DNA from: Dromiciops gliroides
Taxonomy: Eukaryota > Chordata > Mammalia > Microbiotheria > Microbiotheriidae
Assembly: GCF_019393635.1 (NCBI RefSeq)
Contig: NC_057866.1
Coordinates: forward strand, 225,831,359-225,895,358
Direction of reading: 5' to 3'
Length of the DNA: 64,000 nucleotides
Positions 44,855 to 57,169 of the stretch are shown in pieces. Below the pieces are notes generated by a model. It worked only from the letters and a program-made list of their open reading frames with translations, had not been told where the DNA came from and did no database searches. Every line of letters begins with the position of its first letter. The first letter of the stretch is position 1. The position numbers and the translations under genes were made by a program.

Positions 44855-45640
44855 TACAGAATGCCATGAGTGGCCTTCTCTGATGGCTTATTGAAGCATG
44901 GTCTTGAAGGCTATATCAATAGATTTGGAGATCCAGGCCTTATCAGGGTAGAAAGTCTTCTAGTACTGACCTGTTTGGTGCTGGGTGGTCTGTAGCCTGA
45001 CTATGTTCAGAGTTTTGTCATCATGTCGACTACATGGTGATGAATTTTTTTCAGCTACAGCAACTCTGTTTGCTACAGATCTTTTGAAGTATTTAACTAA
45101 ATGTCCATATAGATGTCCTTCCATCCCATTGATAATTTCCTTATAATAATAATAATTAAAAAATAATAATAGCACATTATAAATATTATCATCCTCCCAT
45201 TTGACAGATGGGGGAACTAAGGCAAACAGAGTTAATTGTTTGAAGTCTTCCTGACTGGGTCCAAGGGTCTATCCACTATGCCATCTAGCTGCCTTTAATT
45301 TCCTTGTCCTTCTTCCACCTCAATTATGTCTTTCCTTTCAGGACACCAGAGTTACACAGATTATTCCAGGTATAACATAGTGTTTTTCCCCAAGAGTAGA
45401 TTACCAATTTTTTCTTGTTCCTGGGAATCTTTCTTTTGAAATATAACATTTTGGTGTCTCTCTCAGTAACAAGTGACATCATGGCACAATGGGTAGAATA
45501 AAGGCTTAAGAGTTAGAGGACCTAGGTTTAAATCCTACCTTTGCTACTTAATTATTCATATTACATTGGGTAATTATTATTAATAATAATAATAGCTAAC
45601 ATTTATGCAGCACTCAATTTTGTAGTTAACAGAAATCTTT
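44855..45640. other. ELOVL6 intron with worn MIR pieces
   Basis: Reverse MIR/SINE remnant at about 45185-45298 ('ACAGATGGGGGAACTAAGG...CATCTAGCTGCC') and forward MIR at about 45475-45635. The rest is unidentified. Confidence 0.5.
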
Positions 45641-46106
45641 GCAGACATTTGTAGCCATTCCTTTTCACTGACCTCAACACTTCTAATTTAGAGCAGCCTT
45701 TTTGCACTGTGGTTATTTGGGGTCCCCATGCTGTGAGGGACTTCATGATGGTCTTGATTTTATGGAACAGTTAACTGGATGACTGAAAAATGAAATTTCA
45801 TGGTCAGAATCACAAAGTGAATTCAGTAAAGAGTTAAAGATTCTTTATTTAGCTCATTGTACTATATAGAGCCTGGGGGGGGGGGGAGCACTAATTGGAG
45901 ATGGAGACTCAGTATTAGTAACACTTTGTCTTGGCGTCTTGGTGATGTTTGGGTTTCCCCTTTATCTTCTGGTCGTTTCTTCTCCTCAACATCTCACTCA
46001 TTACCCCCTGTCCTTTGTCTCCATATAAAAGTTAATGAGCAACTTGGCAGGATTTGTGCTCTTATGCGTAACATTACTACTAGTCAGAAGTGGACCCCAC
46101 ACATAT

Positions 46107-46358
46107 GCACATTTGTATGTAAGTATGTATGTGTGTATGTATGTATATGTGTGTGTATATGTATACACACCTGTTCTCTCCCCTCCCCCAATATAATATA
46201 ATATAAGCTTCTTGTGGTCAGGGATTGTATCCTGTTTTGTATTTGTATCTGTAGTGCCTAGCACAATGTTTGGCTTGTGGTAGTAAGCACATAATAATTG
46301 TTTATTGACTATATGAATTATATTCAAAACTTGTGAGCTTACTATGTGCCAAGCACTG
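46107..46358 (+). repeat. Duplicated segment, copy A (TG/CA microsatellite plus L2 3' end)
   Basis: Starts GCACATTTGT, passes through TG/TA simple repeat and 'AGCTTCTTGTGGTCAGGG', and ends 'ATGTGCCAAGCACTG'. Copy B at 47781-48024 has the same order and about 90% identity outside the simple repeat. Confidence 0.85.
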
Positions 46359-47073
46359 CAAAACATATCAAGTGTCAAATGTAATTGGGAATCCAAATGA
46401 GAAAGTATAGTCAATGTGAGAGTTAATTTAATTTTGAATATTCCCCTTAACATGAAACCTATTACATCATATTCCTGCATAAATTACATCTAATTTTTTA
46501 AAGTGAATTTTGTTTTTAAAGAAATCTAACAGGAAAATTGTTTTTACAGCTAATTTCTTCTGGCCGTTGATGATGAATGGTCTTTCTTGATGTCTGGCTA
46601 ACAGGATTTTTGGTCACAAAAAAAGGACATCAAGTTCAAATGATTTGTATGGCTATGCAATGACCAAGAAGATGTCTCAAAAAATAACCCTATTCTCTTG
46701 GCATTTTCTCTGTCTTCTTGGTACTAAGATGAAATGTATTTGAAATGAGCATAAGTAAACCATAATTATAGGCTTTCACCCCCTTTCTCCTTTATACACT
46801 TGTTTAAGAGGTTGGACATTGTGTCTCTGGAGTCAGATATTTGGGATTCAAATCCCCCTCCTTACTGTGACCTTTATTACCTGTGAGGCTTTGGGAAAGT
46901 CACTTAACCTTCATCAGCCTTAATTTCCTCATCTTTGAAATGAGTTTGGACCGCTTGGCTTCTGAGATTCCTTCCAGCTCTTCACTTATGATACTGAATG
47001 AAGTATGGATAATTAAGGATTAGTCCAGAGTTACACTAAAGCATTGACTTCTAGTCATCCTTTACTTTTCAAA
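46359..47073 (+). other. ELOVL6 intron with MIR
   Basis: A forward MIR lies at about 46815-46990 ('GGGAAAGTCACTTAACC', 'CCTCATCTTTGAAATGAG'). Otherwise unidentified. Confidence 0.5.
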
Positions 47074-47226
47074 GAGGGAGGGAAGGAGGTAGAGAGGAAA
47101 GGAGAGAGAGATGGAGAAAGAGGAATGGAGGGAGGGAAGGAGGCAGAGAGGAAAGGAGAGAGAGATGGAGAAAGAGAGGAATGGAGGGAGAGAGGGAAGA
47201 GGGAAAAAGAGAGAGAGAGAGAGAGA
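47074..47226 (+). repeat. Tandem purine repeat, units of about 54-56 bp
   Basis: Units start at 47074, 47128 and 47184 with GAGGGAG. The first two are nearly identical (AGAGAGGAAAGGAGAGAGAG inside). Ends in (GA)n. Open frames in all phases are artefacts. Confidence 0.85.
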
Positions 47227-47499
47227 ACAAGAAACGAGAGAAGGAGAGAATATCTCTGTTGGGGCACTCTGCAAAGAGCGATGTGGAGGCCCAGTTCCCA
47301 GGAAGAGAAGGCCAGAGGCTCCCCTGGGGAAAGTGGCCAGACAGTGGGGCCGTGGTGAGGAGACTTCAGGAAGCAATGCTGCAAATGCAGGCTATCATCA
47401 TAATTATCATCATCATTACAACATTCTAGAAGAGATTACATGAGGAAGAAATTGATTTTAAAAGCAGTTAGCTTGGGTTTTACATATAATATGGCTCCA

Positions 47500-47801
47500 G
47501 GCTTCTTATAGATTGGGATTGGGCTCTTCATACCCTTTGTGATGCAGCCCGACTGACTTTGCTATTCTTCCAACATGATATCCTATCTACCTCAGTGTGC
47601 TTTTGTACAGGCTGTCCTCTATGTCTGGGATGCACTCTCACTTCTCCTCTACCTCTAAGAGTTCTCCATATCTCAGCTCAATCACTACCTTCTGCATGGT
47701 ACCCCAACTGCTAGTGACTCCCCCCAAATTATCCTTGCATTTGCTTTGAATATCTTACATATACATGCAAATATACACATGCACATTTGTGTGTATGTGT
47801 G

Positions 47802-47836
<35 letters not shown>

Positions 47837-48024
47837 CTGTTCTCTCCCCTCCCCAGCTTCTTGTGGTCAGGGATTGTATCCTGTTTTGTGTTTGTATCCT
47901 GTTTTGTGTTTGTATCCCTAGTGCCTAGTACAATGTTTGGCTTGTGGTAGTAAGTACATAATAATTGTTTATGATTATATGAATTATATTCAAAACTTGT
48001 GAGCTTACTATGTGCCAAGCACTG
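47500..48024 (+). repeat. L2 LINE with inserted (CA)n; includes duplicated copy B
   Basis: L2 words from 47505 ('GGCTCTTCATACCCTTTG', 'GTCTGGGATGCACTCTC') lead into (TG)n/(CA)n at 47787-47835. They continue as the L2 3' end to 48024. 47781-48024 is copy B of the duplication. It also holds a short tandem repeat of 'TATCCTGTTTTGTGTTTG' (47878-47914). Confidence 0.8.
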
Positions 48025-49440
48025 TGGAAACAAAAAAGTGAACACAGCCCCCACCCCCAAGGATCTTGCATTCTACACTATGGAGACATGGCACTTTAAA
48101 GGGAGTGTCTAGGGAGAAGGATTTTATTTTGGAGAGTTACAGGGATGATGGGTGGATCAAGAGGAGTAGATTCACATCTTCATTTTATCATAGTTCAAGA
48201 ACTGGAAAGCTGGGGGTAGTGGTGTGGAAGGGAGCCCAAGGTAGCAAGGGAGCTAGTGAGAAGAAGGCCAGGTAATGAAGTAAAGTACTGCTGGATCCAA
48301 GCCTAGATCTAGTGGACCACTGAAGCAATCACTGATTAAGACAGTGCTATCCCAGGGCAGGAATTCCCAGCATTAACAGAGGAGAGTCCTCTAGGGAATC
48401 ATCGGCAGTTGGCATATAGGACAAAGCCTGTTAGGTGAAGCATGGTCGGCACTGGGCCTCGTTGTCATGGGTCTGCCACCCACAACAAGGTCTCTAGCCA
48501 GAAGTGTGTGGTAGGATAAAATCCTCCGGGTCATGATTTGTGGTCTGGGTGTCAAGGCAAGAATTCTGAACACTATCTATTATGGCCACTCTGTATAAAC
48601 CTTGATTTCACAAAAGACCATCTTTTGAGTGCAGCCTCTTGTTGGCTGAGGGAAGTGTCTTTTTTCCGAGCCAAAAGGAGGGCCTCTAGGATTTCAGGAG
48701 GTGGAAGCCTTGCAGCTTTGGAGCACCAAGGTGCAGACTTTGCAAGGGAAGGGTGCTGCTGCTCCTCCCTCACATAAGCAAGAGTCCTAGTGGCCTTTTC
48801 TAGCTCACTGACTGCTACACTGAGACCTCATGAATTCATCTTCTCATTCTCTACCTCACTAGTGCCCAGCAAACTGGCATCCCATACCTCAGGAGTTTTC
48901 TGTTACCTTTAAGTCTTGCTTATTTGATATCTATACTTTTATAATGAGCTTGGTCTCCAAATAAAGATAAGCTGATATTTATTGCATTGGAAGTTTGCAA
49001 AAAATGAGTGGGTCACTTTATAGGGAGGAACAAAGGGGAATCCCTGGACTAGTAGCCCTTAACAACCATGGACCTGTAGTGAAGTTCTCTCTCTGTCTCC
49101 TCTCTCCCTGTGATTCTCTTCTCTCTGGTATGTGTCTGTCTCTTCTATCTCTTTGTCTCGCTCTTCACCTATGCTTCTGTCTCAGCATTATTTGTTAGCT
49201 TGGAAAATTGGCACAGTCTGCAGTTAGGTCAGTGGAGAGAAGCTAAGCTGCACAAAGCTGCTTACCTTGCATTAACAAAAACCTATAAAGTAAAAAAAGA
49301 GGATCATTATTTCATCTCCAGAATTATCTCAGAAATCTTACTGAAAATTTCTGAAGATGCTGCTCTAAACAAATACCTATTAGCAGAATATATGTCTGCC
49401 CTATTCATAGTAATAATACTAATAATTAATATTAACAATA
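48025..49440 (+). other. ELOVL6 intron, nothing recognised
   Basis: 1.4 kb of unique-looking sequence. Several short frames lack known motifs. Confidence 0.4.
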
Positions 49441-49587
49441 CTTTTTTTTTGGCGGGGCAATGAGGGTTAAGTGACTTGCCTAAGGTCACACAGCTAGTAA
49501 GTGTCAAGTGTCTCAGGCTGGATTTGAACTCAGTTCCTCCTGAATCCAGGGCTGATGCTTTATCCACTGCACCACCTAACCAACTCT
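49441..49587 (-). repeat. tRNA-derived marsupial SINE
   Basis: Reverse copy beginning with a T run and GGCGGGGCAATGAGGG, ending ACCACCTAACCAAC. Confidence 0.88.
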
Positions 49588-52015
49588 AATGGATGCTGAT
49601 GCTCTCTTGTCATTTGGCTTATTTAGAATTTCAAAAAAATCTCATTTTTTTATACATTGCTAGTAAGTAAACAGCAGAGCCAGAATTTGAACCCAGGTTT
49701 CCTGGGCTCTCTCCACCATACCACACTGCCTCCCTTAAAATAACTTCTTCCACCAGTTTGGAACACTAAACTGTACGAGGACCAAATGTTCATTTTTTAA
49801 AACTGGGTTTCTAGGACAGTGCAGTAAGGATTTCTTATTCCTTCATCTAAATTTTCCTTAAGTATTTTTAGAATTCCAACTTATATGTGCACCATGTCCA
49901 TAGTGGCCTAGTTGTCTAAACCTCACAAGAGGCCTAGAATGTACAGTGCACAGTGTCTGAGGAAGGACTCCAAGGCTCCTATCTAAACAGATTTAGTTTT
50001 GGATCAAGGGGTGGTAGAGAGATCAGGCATGGGGAGGTAAGTATGACACCTTTTAAACATTGGAAATGGCACTTCTAAATATTATGTCTGTGAAATCATT
50101 TGTGAATAGCCATTTTTATAGACAAAGTGTTTTGTCAATGACTAGTTTCTCAGTGATGAACTATCAAGTTAATGTTCTGTGAATTGAAAGGTGTGCAATT
50201 AGGCTTGAAATAATATTGGCTGTACCTTTTCAATAGCCTGGGTAGAAAAATAATTGTTATGATAGTATGAACTAATCAAGCCAATAGGGAGAGGAACTAG
50301 ACCTATGATTTCCTTGGTTATGGGAACTTCTAGGTGAAGAAATTCCCTTCACTAATACTGGTCACTAAGTTCTCTATAACTTAAGATCTTAAATGGTTGT
50401 CTACACTGTCAGCTCCAGAACACAAGGGAAGTCAAATCACATGCATAGACTCTTAGAGGCAGAATATGGCTCAGAGGTTAGCCCTCGATCACTCTTATTA
50501 GTAGTCTACTTTGGAAAAAATTAGTTTGTTTATTTAACATAGACCCAGATAAATGTGGTTCCCAGTTCCACTTTTGGAAATACTCTGAAACTTAATATGA
50601 AAAGCAAGGGAGGCACAAAATTAATAGCCCCATAGGGAGTTCTCCATCTGAAGCAAGGCCACTGCTTTTTTGTTTGTTTGTTTTTTACAATAACCTAAGT
50701 CAAATAAATGACAGCCTTTGAAAACCTATAATTTAGCATGTCACTGTGACCAATCCCAGCAATTACTCTTTTCCAAACCATTGCCCAGGGACCTCACAGT
50801 TATATAGAGCATCCTTTGGCTTTGTGAGGTTTTCCATCCCACTTAAAAAAAAATGATAGTTGGCAGTGATGTTGGACATTCTGCACTAATGATCCTACAT
50901 CTCTGTAAATAGGAATGTCTGTATGTTAAAAAAAAAAATTCCTGCAATTTTCTTGAACATTTATGTATTTATTCCCCTAGAGCAACATCTTCTGCTCAGG
51001 CTCAAATCCCAGGATCATTATCCTAATTATTAGGGGAAAAAAAAATCCTTTAGAGAATATTTAAATCTAAACTGCAGTGCCTTTGGTCTTGTGACACATC
51101 TAATAATATTAGCTGCCCTTTCTTTCGGTGACATAGTAATTAAATGTAGCAATTTGTAGAGAAACTCCTCAAAGACTCTGAATCATAGGCTAATTGTGCA
51201 GGTGAGAGAGCTGAGTCATCCCCTATCAATAGGGCCACATGGCCAGAAGCATTATTACTATTGCATATCATAATATTTGGAGAATGCTTGCTAGAACTTT
51301 TTCATCTTCCTTTTTTGCATTCTGGTCATTCAGAAGTGGGAGGCAAAGCACATAAATAGTTTATAAATCAGAATCACACACCAAAAGGGAATAGGAGAGC
51401 ATAGGGGTGGGACCTGTGATTCCTTGATGTAGGGAACCACTGAAGGACTCTCACCACCAATGAAGGTTTATTCCTACCACTTGTTCTGCAACTGAAGTTT
51501 TGGAGGTTTACCCAGGGAAAATATGAAGATCAGGTGAGTAGATGAGTGACTCACGGAGGGCCACAGAGTCAGTACGAGTTAGTCATTTTGCTTCCAAGCC
51601 TAGGTCTTCCTGTTGCCAAGATGTCTTCTACATCCACTAGGGAACACTCCCTTTCTACCATAGTGGAAAAGCTATAGAAACAGAAAAGAATAACAAAGCA
51701 AACATGTGAGCTTGTTTGTTTGTCAGTCTGTGAACATGAATTGAGGCTCTTTTTGGTGGCTAAATTATCACATCATATTTTGATTTGAATGAAGAACCGA
51801 GCAGTAATGATGTGTTTGTTTAAACATCAAAAGAGAAACACATCATGAAAAGTAGCCAGAAGATTTTCCTTTTACCATCATCTAGAATTATATCAGGCAT
51901 CATTTGTCTTGAAGAAATAATTGATTTTGTCATTTGAAAATTGATCACAACCCACAAACCAGATACGACTGCTACCATCTTAAATGACTATCTTTTATTG
52001 ATAATTCCTCATATT
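49588..52015 (+). other. ELOVL6 intron with two worn SINE-like copies
   Basis: Copies 3 and 4 of the 34865-type family lie at about 50285-50420 ('CCTATGATTTCCTTGG') and 51400-51650 ('CCTGTGATTCCTTGATG'). A MIR-like scrap lies near 49665-49735. The remainder is unidentified. Confidence 0.45.
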
Positions 52016-52019
52016 TCAC

Positions 52020-52440
52020 AAGACCATAGGATCATAAATAATTGGAAGAGATTTTAGAGGCCAGTGAGTCTGACCCCTCATTTTTCAGATGTGGAGGCTG
52101 AGAAAGAAGGAGGTTTGGTGACTTGCTCAGAGCCACACTGCTACTTAGTGTCTGAGGCAGAATTTGATCCCAGGTGGTCTTGACTCCCAAGTCTAGTGGT
52201 GACATCCATTATCCATGCTTTATTCATCATAAAGGTTTCTTGGTTTCTCAGACTATGCCAGTGAAGAGCAAGCTTAGACAGGTGCAGATGTAAAATGAGA
52301 AGAATAATAGCACCTATCTCCCAAAGTTGTTGTGAGAATCAAATGAGATAATATTTTTAAAGCGCTTAGCACATAGTCAGCACTATATGAATGAAATATT
52401 TATTCTTTTTGTTGTCATCATCGTTGTTATTGATATTGAT
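52020..52440. repeat. Two MIR-type pieces, opposite orientation
   Basis: 52025-52205 is reverse ('CTCATTTTTCAGATGTGG', 'GTGTCTGAGGCAGAATTTG'). 52290-52440 is forward ('CACCTATCTCCCAAAG', 'AAATGAGATAATATTTTT', 'AAAGCGCTTAGCACATAG'). Confidence 0.7.
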
Positions 52441-53265
52441 GGTGGGTAGAGGAAACCCATGGAGAAAAACTGATTAGTGGTCAGGAAAACTTGAGTTCAA
52501 ATCCCACTTCAAACACTGGCTGTTTTTCTCTGGGCAAATTATCTACAAATTCTCAGCTTCAGTGCACCCAATTTTATGTCTTCTAAGGTTCTTTCCCATT
52601 CTGAGTCAGTGATGATATGAACCTTCTCCTCTTTTGTTAATTACCATGGGTGCCTTAGCAAACAAAACTTGGCTAGGTAGTAGTTGGTCTGTAGGGACAG
52701 GTAAGGGGAGGAAGTGGGAAGTACCATCATCCCCGGTCCTGGTAGTGGAGCTATCTCATTTTTGGACCTTACATGTATAGAAACATGTTCTGAAATCAGA
52801 AGAAATAGAAGCCAAGATGGCCCATGTCATTGATATACCCCTAATTTAGTATCAATAAATTAGTGAGTTTGACACTCTTAAGTATGAGTTGTGTGTCTCC
52901 CTTGAATCTGTAAACAAACTATTGCATCACTCAAGCAGGGGCAGAAAGAATACTGTGTAGTACAAGGCCTGTGTACTGAAATGATGAGGGAGAGTAAGAC
53001 TCTGAACCTCTTGTAATTTTTTTTTTCTGTATACACAGACAGTTCTGTTATTTCTCCTCAGATGCCTTCCTGCAATGCTTTTAGAAAAAGTTAACCTGCT
53101 GGGAGGCTCTGTAGGCAGTACACTGTCATCACCAGGGCATTCAGCTAACTCTCTCTCTAAGCATAAGAGAGTATCTTTCATTGTTCCCACTAGAAATATA
53201 AAATGTGTGTTTCCCAGTTGTTTTATCTATATCTATATATGGGATCATAAATGATACTTTTACAT
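52441..53265 (+). other. ELOVL6 intron, nothing firm
   Basis: A MIR-like scrap lies at about 52480-52620. The rest is unique-looking. Confidence 0.4.
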
Positions 53266-53267
53266 CA

Positions 53268-53400
53268 TGAGATGATTCATTTAGAGTTGACAGAGACCTT
53301 AGATGCTTTCTAAGCCAATCCTCTCGTTTTTACAGATGAAGAAACTGAGGTCCAGGAAGATTAAGTTACCTGTTCAAGGTCATACAGGAGAGCAAGTTGG
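53268..53400 (-). repeat. MIR-related repeat
   Basis: 'TTTTTACAGATGAAGAAACTG', 'AAGGTCATACAGGAG'. Confidence 0.65.
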
Positions 53401-54780
53401 TTGCTAGTATCCCAGAGAGGTGGAGTTGAGAGTAATTTACCTGCCTCAGAGACAGGAAAATCCAGCTCAGTGTCATGCAATCTTTAAACCAGAGATAGAG
53501 CAGTAATACAAGTAGCAGCTTTGGACCCACACAGATTCGGAGAGAAAGTAGGATCCTTTCTGTTTTGATTTAGCATTAGCTTGGAAAGCACTGTTTGCCA
53601 GGCAGTATATGCTGATTGCTAGTACCCTGAAAGGGAACATTCCAAGAAACATAAAAAAGAATGAATGATGAAGTTGAAATACTGTAAAGCCAATGGAGAA
53701 ATCCACTCACACACACTCTCACAATATCAACACAGACAGCCAAGCTCTCATTAAGGCTTCATAACTGGGGAGATGCAGCAAAACCCCAAAATAACGAAAG
53801 TTTGTAACATGGCAGGAAAAAAAAAATCTAGGGTAGCTCTTGTATTCTGGACTCTATAATTAGATAATTCAAGTAGTAGAATTTGAATGTTCAAAAAAAC
53901 ATAATCGTTGGCAGGCATACTTTCCTGAGTCTTGGCAGTTCCTGTTTGGAATTAGTTTAATGCCTCCAAGAAAGAGAAGCAAGTTTGAAAAAGCAGGTGA
54001 GCACTGTTTTGTTTTGCTTAGTTTGTAGTTGGGAATAAAAGCCAAAATGAAACTATCATTTGATGCATTAGATAAGCAGAAAGACATGAACATATGTAAA
54101 TGAATTGCTTATCCTACTCTACCTCTCCAGGGCACAAGCAACCAACGTGCCTTGTGTGGTCTTCCACAGGTAACTTAATCTCTCCCAGCCTTAGTTTCCT
54201 CATCTGTAAATATGAGACGGTTGGATTAAATAACCTCTAAGATTCCTCTCAGTTCTTAATTTGCGATCCCATCACGACTACTAACAAAGAGAAAACAAAT
54301 CTCTCAGTTTGGGCTTTTGAAGTTTTAAGAGCACAATGGGACCCTTAAAGATGCTTGGGAAGAAAACGTCATTTACTACTGCTGTCATACAGTGAGCAAA
54401 AGCTCTTACATATCTTGGGAGCCTTCACTCTATCAGTTTTAAGTAAATTTTGTTCTCAAACAAAACGAAAAATTGGACTTAATGTTGATAATCATTTTGA
54501 TTTGCATATCACCTATTTTGCTTTTCTATTAATCTCATTTTGTTGAATTCATTAAGCAGTCACATAACCTGAGCTCTTCACAAAATCCCTTTTAAAATAA
54601 ATAAATAAAACCACCACCACCAAGCCCCCGAAAAATAAAAGAAAAGTTTTTAAATCATCTGAGAATAATTTGGATGATGGTTTCTTATTCTTACTGCCAT
54701 TAGTCTGCCACAAGAATACAGTGATTTATTTCTAGCAATGGTGGAAAAGAAATTGATATAGCCTCATTGAGCATGGATTT
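53401..54780 (+). other. ELOVL6 intron, mostly unique
   Basis: A forward MIR piece lies at about 54165-54270 ('TTAGTTTCCTCATCTGTAA'). Nothing else recognised. Confidence 0.4.
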
Positions 54781-55090
54781 CAGTAATGTATGTGCATGTA
54801 TGTATGATGTATGTTTATATTGTGTATTGTGTACATGTACATATTTGTTTGGTTTAAGTATATACATACACATTTATATGTACATGTATACACATATGTT
54901 TGGCATATACACATTTGCATGCATGTATATGGTTTAAATATCATATATATTTAAGTATATGTGTATGTGCTTTCTTAAGCCAAACAAATATGTATATACA
55001 CAAATCAAATGTGTATATGTGTGTACATATATACAGATATATATGTACACACATGTGTATATACCCACACTTAAACTAAACAAATAATAT
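54780..55090. repeat. Palindromic TG/TA-rich microsatellite
   Basis: GTACATATTTGTTTGGTTTAAG (54837-54858) is matched in reverse by CTTAAGCCAAACAAATATGTAT (54974-54995; 20 of 22). A third partial arm is CTTAAACTAAACAAATAATAT (55070-55090). Confidence 0.85.
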
Positions 55091-55470
55091 CTGACATTTG
55101 TACAGCACTTTACAATTTACCAAGTACTTTTTTCATAACTCTTTGCAGTTATGTGCAAGATACTTGCACAGATACAGAAATGGTTTCAAGCAGGTTAAAT
55201 GGAAAGGGAAGGAAGGGAATAAGCATTTTTATAGCATGCCAGGCACTGCGCTAAGGGCTTTTTGCAAGTATTATCTCATTTGATCTTCACAACAGCCCTG
55301 AAAGGTGGGTGTTATTTATATATTTTACAATTGAGGAAACTGAGGTTAAGTGACCTGCCTAGGGTTACACACCTAGTAAGGCCAGATTTGAACTCAGGTC
55401 TTAACTCTAGACACAGCACTCTATCCACTGCTCCTGACTTGCCCAAAGTCACATAGCAAGGAAGTGAAAT
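55091..55470 (-). repeat. MIR-type SINE, two overlapping copies
   Basis: 'ATGCCAGGCACTGCGCTAAG', 'GATCTTCACAACAGCCC', 'AGTGACCTGCCTAGGG', 'CTCTATCCACTGC', then a second 'TTGCCCAAAGTCACATAGC'. Confidence 0.75.
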
Positions 55471-56798
55471 AACTAGGATAAAAGCCCATGTATTCTGATT
55501 CCAAGAAAATACCATGCTACTTCATAGAAATATTTTCTTTTTGGAAGCTTGAAGTACATACAGCATCTATCCACATGTTGCTAAGACTCACAGGAGTTCA
55601 ATTTAAGTCATAGAAGAGATGGAAATCATATGTATAGGAAAATAGTATTGCTGAAAGATTATAGAACAGTAAACAGAAGATAGCCACCACTGCAGTATTA
55701 TACATAATAAGTAACTAGAACTCAACAGTGTCTACCCATATCACAAGCTATTTTTTAAGCACTTTTAGAGTGGATAGCTCCATAAAACAAAAGGAAAAGG
55801 ACATCAATGCATAAAGAGAAGGGAATATAGAAGCTACTACATAAGGGATGTAAGGGAATAATTTTCCCCAAAAAGCATTTAGTTTTATTTTCTTTGATGT
55901 TCAGGGAACTAGAGAGATTTGAAAAAATAATTGCACAAATGGTCAATGATTGTACCACATGGTAGCAGCTAGAGCTAAATCAAGCAACAAAAGAATTGGC
56001 AAAATGTACTGAATGAGGAAAGCTGTGATTTCCATAAAGAACAAAAAAGGAGGAATAATTTGGCTACTATGAGGAGACTTATTTTGTGCTAGTGGTGTTT
56101 GAATTTGCCAGACAGTACACTTTATACCTATTAATTCACTTAAATATTTGACTCTACCACCACTCCAGTGTCAGTGCTTTCTTACAATGATTAAATTGGT
56201 ACAAGAGATTTCAGATCCAAAATAATCTTTTTTCTTCTAAAAGCTGAAAAGAGATACAGGCCCTCACCCCAATCAGATGTTGGGAAATAGAGGAATAAGA
56301 TTTTCATCATCCATTGCTGCCCCAACTTCATCATAGATTACTAATTTATTGAGACAAAGGACTACATTGTTCAGTTCTAGAGCTGGAAGGGACTTCATAG
56401 GACATCTAATCCAACTCCTTCATTTGATTTTTCTACTCTATCAAGCGATTTCCTGCTGTATTATTTGTATCCTTGGGATCTACTGTAGTTTCGTGCATAT
56501 AATATATGGCTATTAATTTTTGTGAGATTGAATTTTAAAAAGCATTACTAACTTCCTGGTCCATTCCTCTAGTATGTGGAGAATCAGTAGAACACCCCTA
56601 GAGGTAACCTCTATGAAAAGTTGTGCAGGGGGAAAAGATTTTATTATTCAGAGAAAAATTATGTGTAGTGTTCTTATATTAATATCCTTAAATTTCAGGA
56701 AAGAGAATATATAATCAAAATAGAAAGTTTTCAAAGGTACATATCTTTTTTAATTTAGAATTTATATTAGTATTATTAGTTGAGCTGCATTTTTTTAA
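55471..56798 (+). other. ELOVL6 intron, nothing firm
   Basis: 'AGAGCTGGAAGGGACTTC' near 56380 marks a MIR-like scrap. Otherwise unidentified. Confidence 0.4.
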
Positions 56799-56810
56799 AA
56801 ATTGTAGTTC

Positions 56811-56952
56811 GGGGGCAGCTAGGTGGTGCGGTGGATAAAGTACTGGCCTTGGATTCAGGAGGACCTGAGTTCAAATTCTGCCTCAGACACTTGACACAGC
56901 TAGTGTGACCCTGGACAAGTCACTTAATCCTCATTGCCCTGCCCCTCCCCCC
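56811..56952 (+). repeat. tRNA-derived marsupial SINE without A tail
   Basis: Head and core present. The 3' end is C-rich (CCCTGCCCCTCCCC) instead of an A tail. TSD AAATTGTAGTTC at 56799-56810 and 56953-56964. Confidence 0.9.
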
Positions 56953-57169
56953 AAATTGTAGTTCAATTTACAAATTACTTTTGTGGGTTAGCCTAGAAGC
57001 CTAACATTGTTTCTAGGGGAAATTTTATTATAACCATTTTATAAATTTTTATAATATACCACGTGATCACATAATGTTTAGCCATACTGGATCCTAGAGA
57101 TGGTCCAGATGAAAAAACTGAGACCTAGGTAACACAGCTAGAACCTGTGGCAGACTAGATACTCAACTA

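Noticed and set aside
47044-47443. Glu/Arg-rich and Ser/Leu-rich frames of 100-110 codons
   Set aside because: They follow the tandem purine repeat and are open on both strands for that reason.
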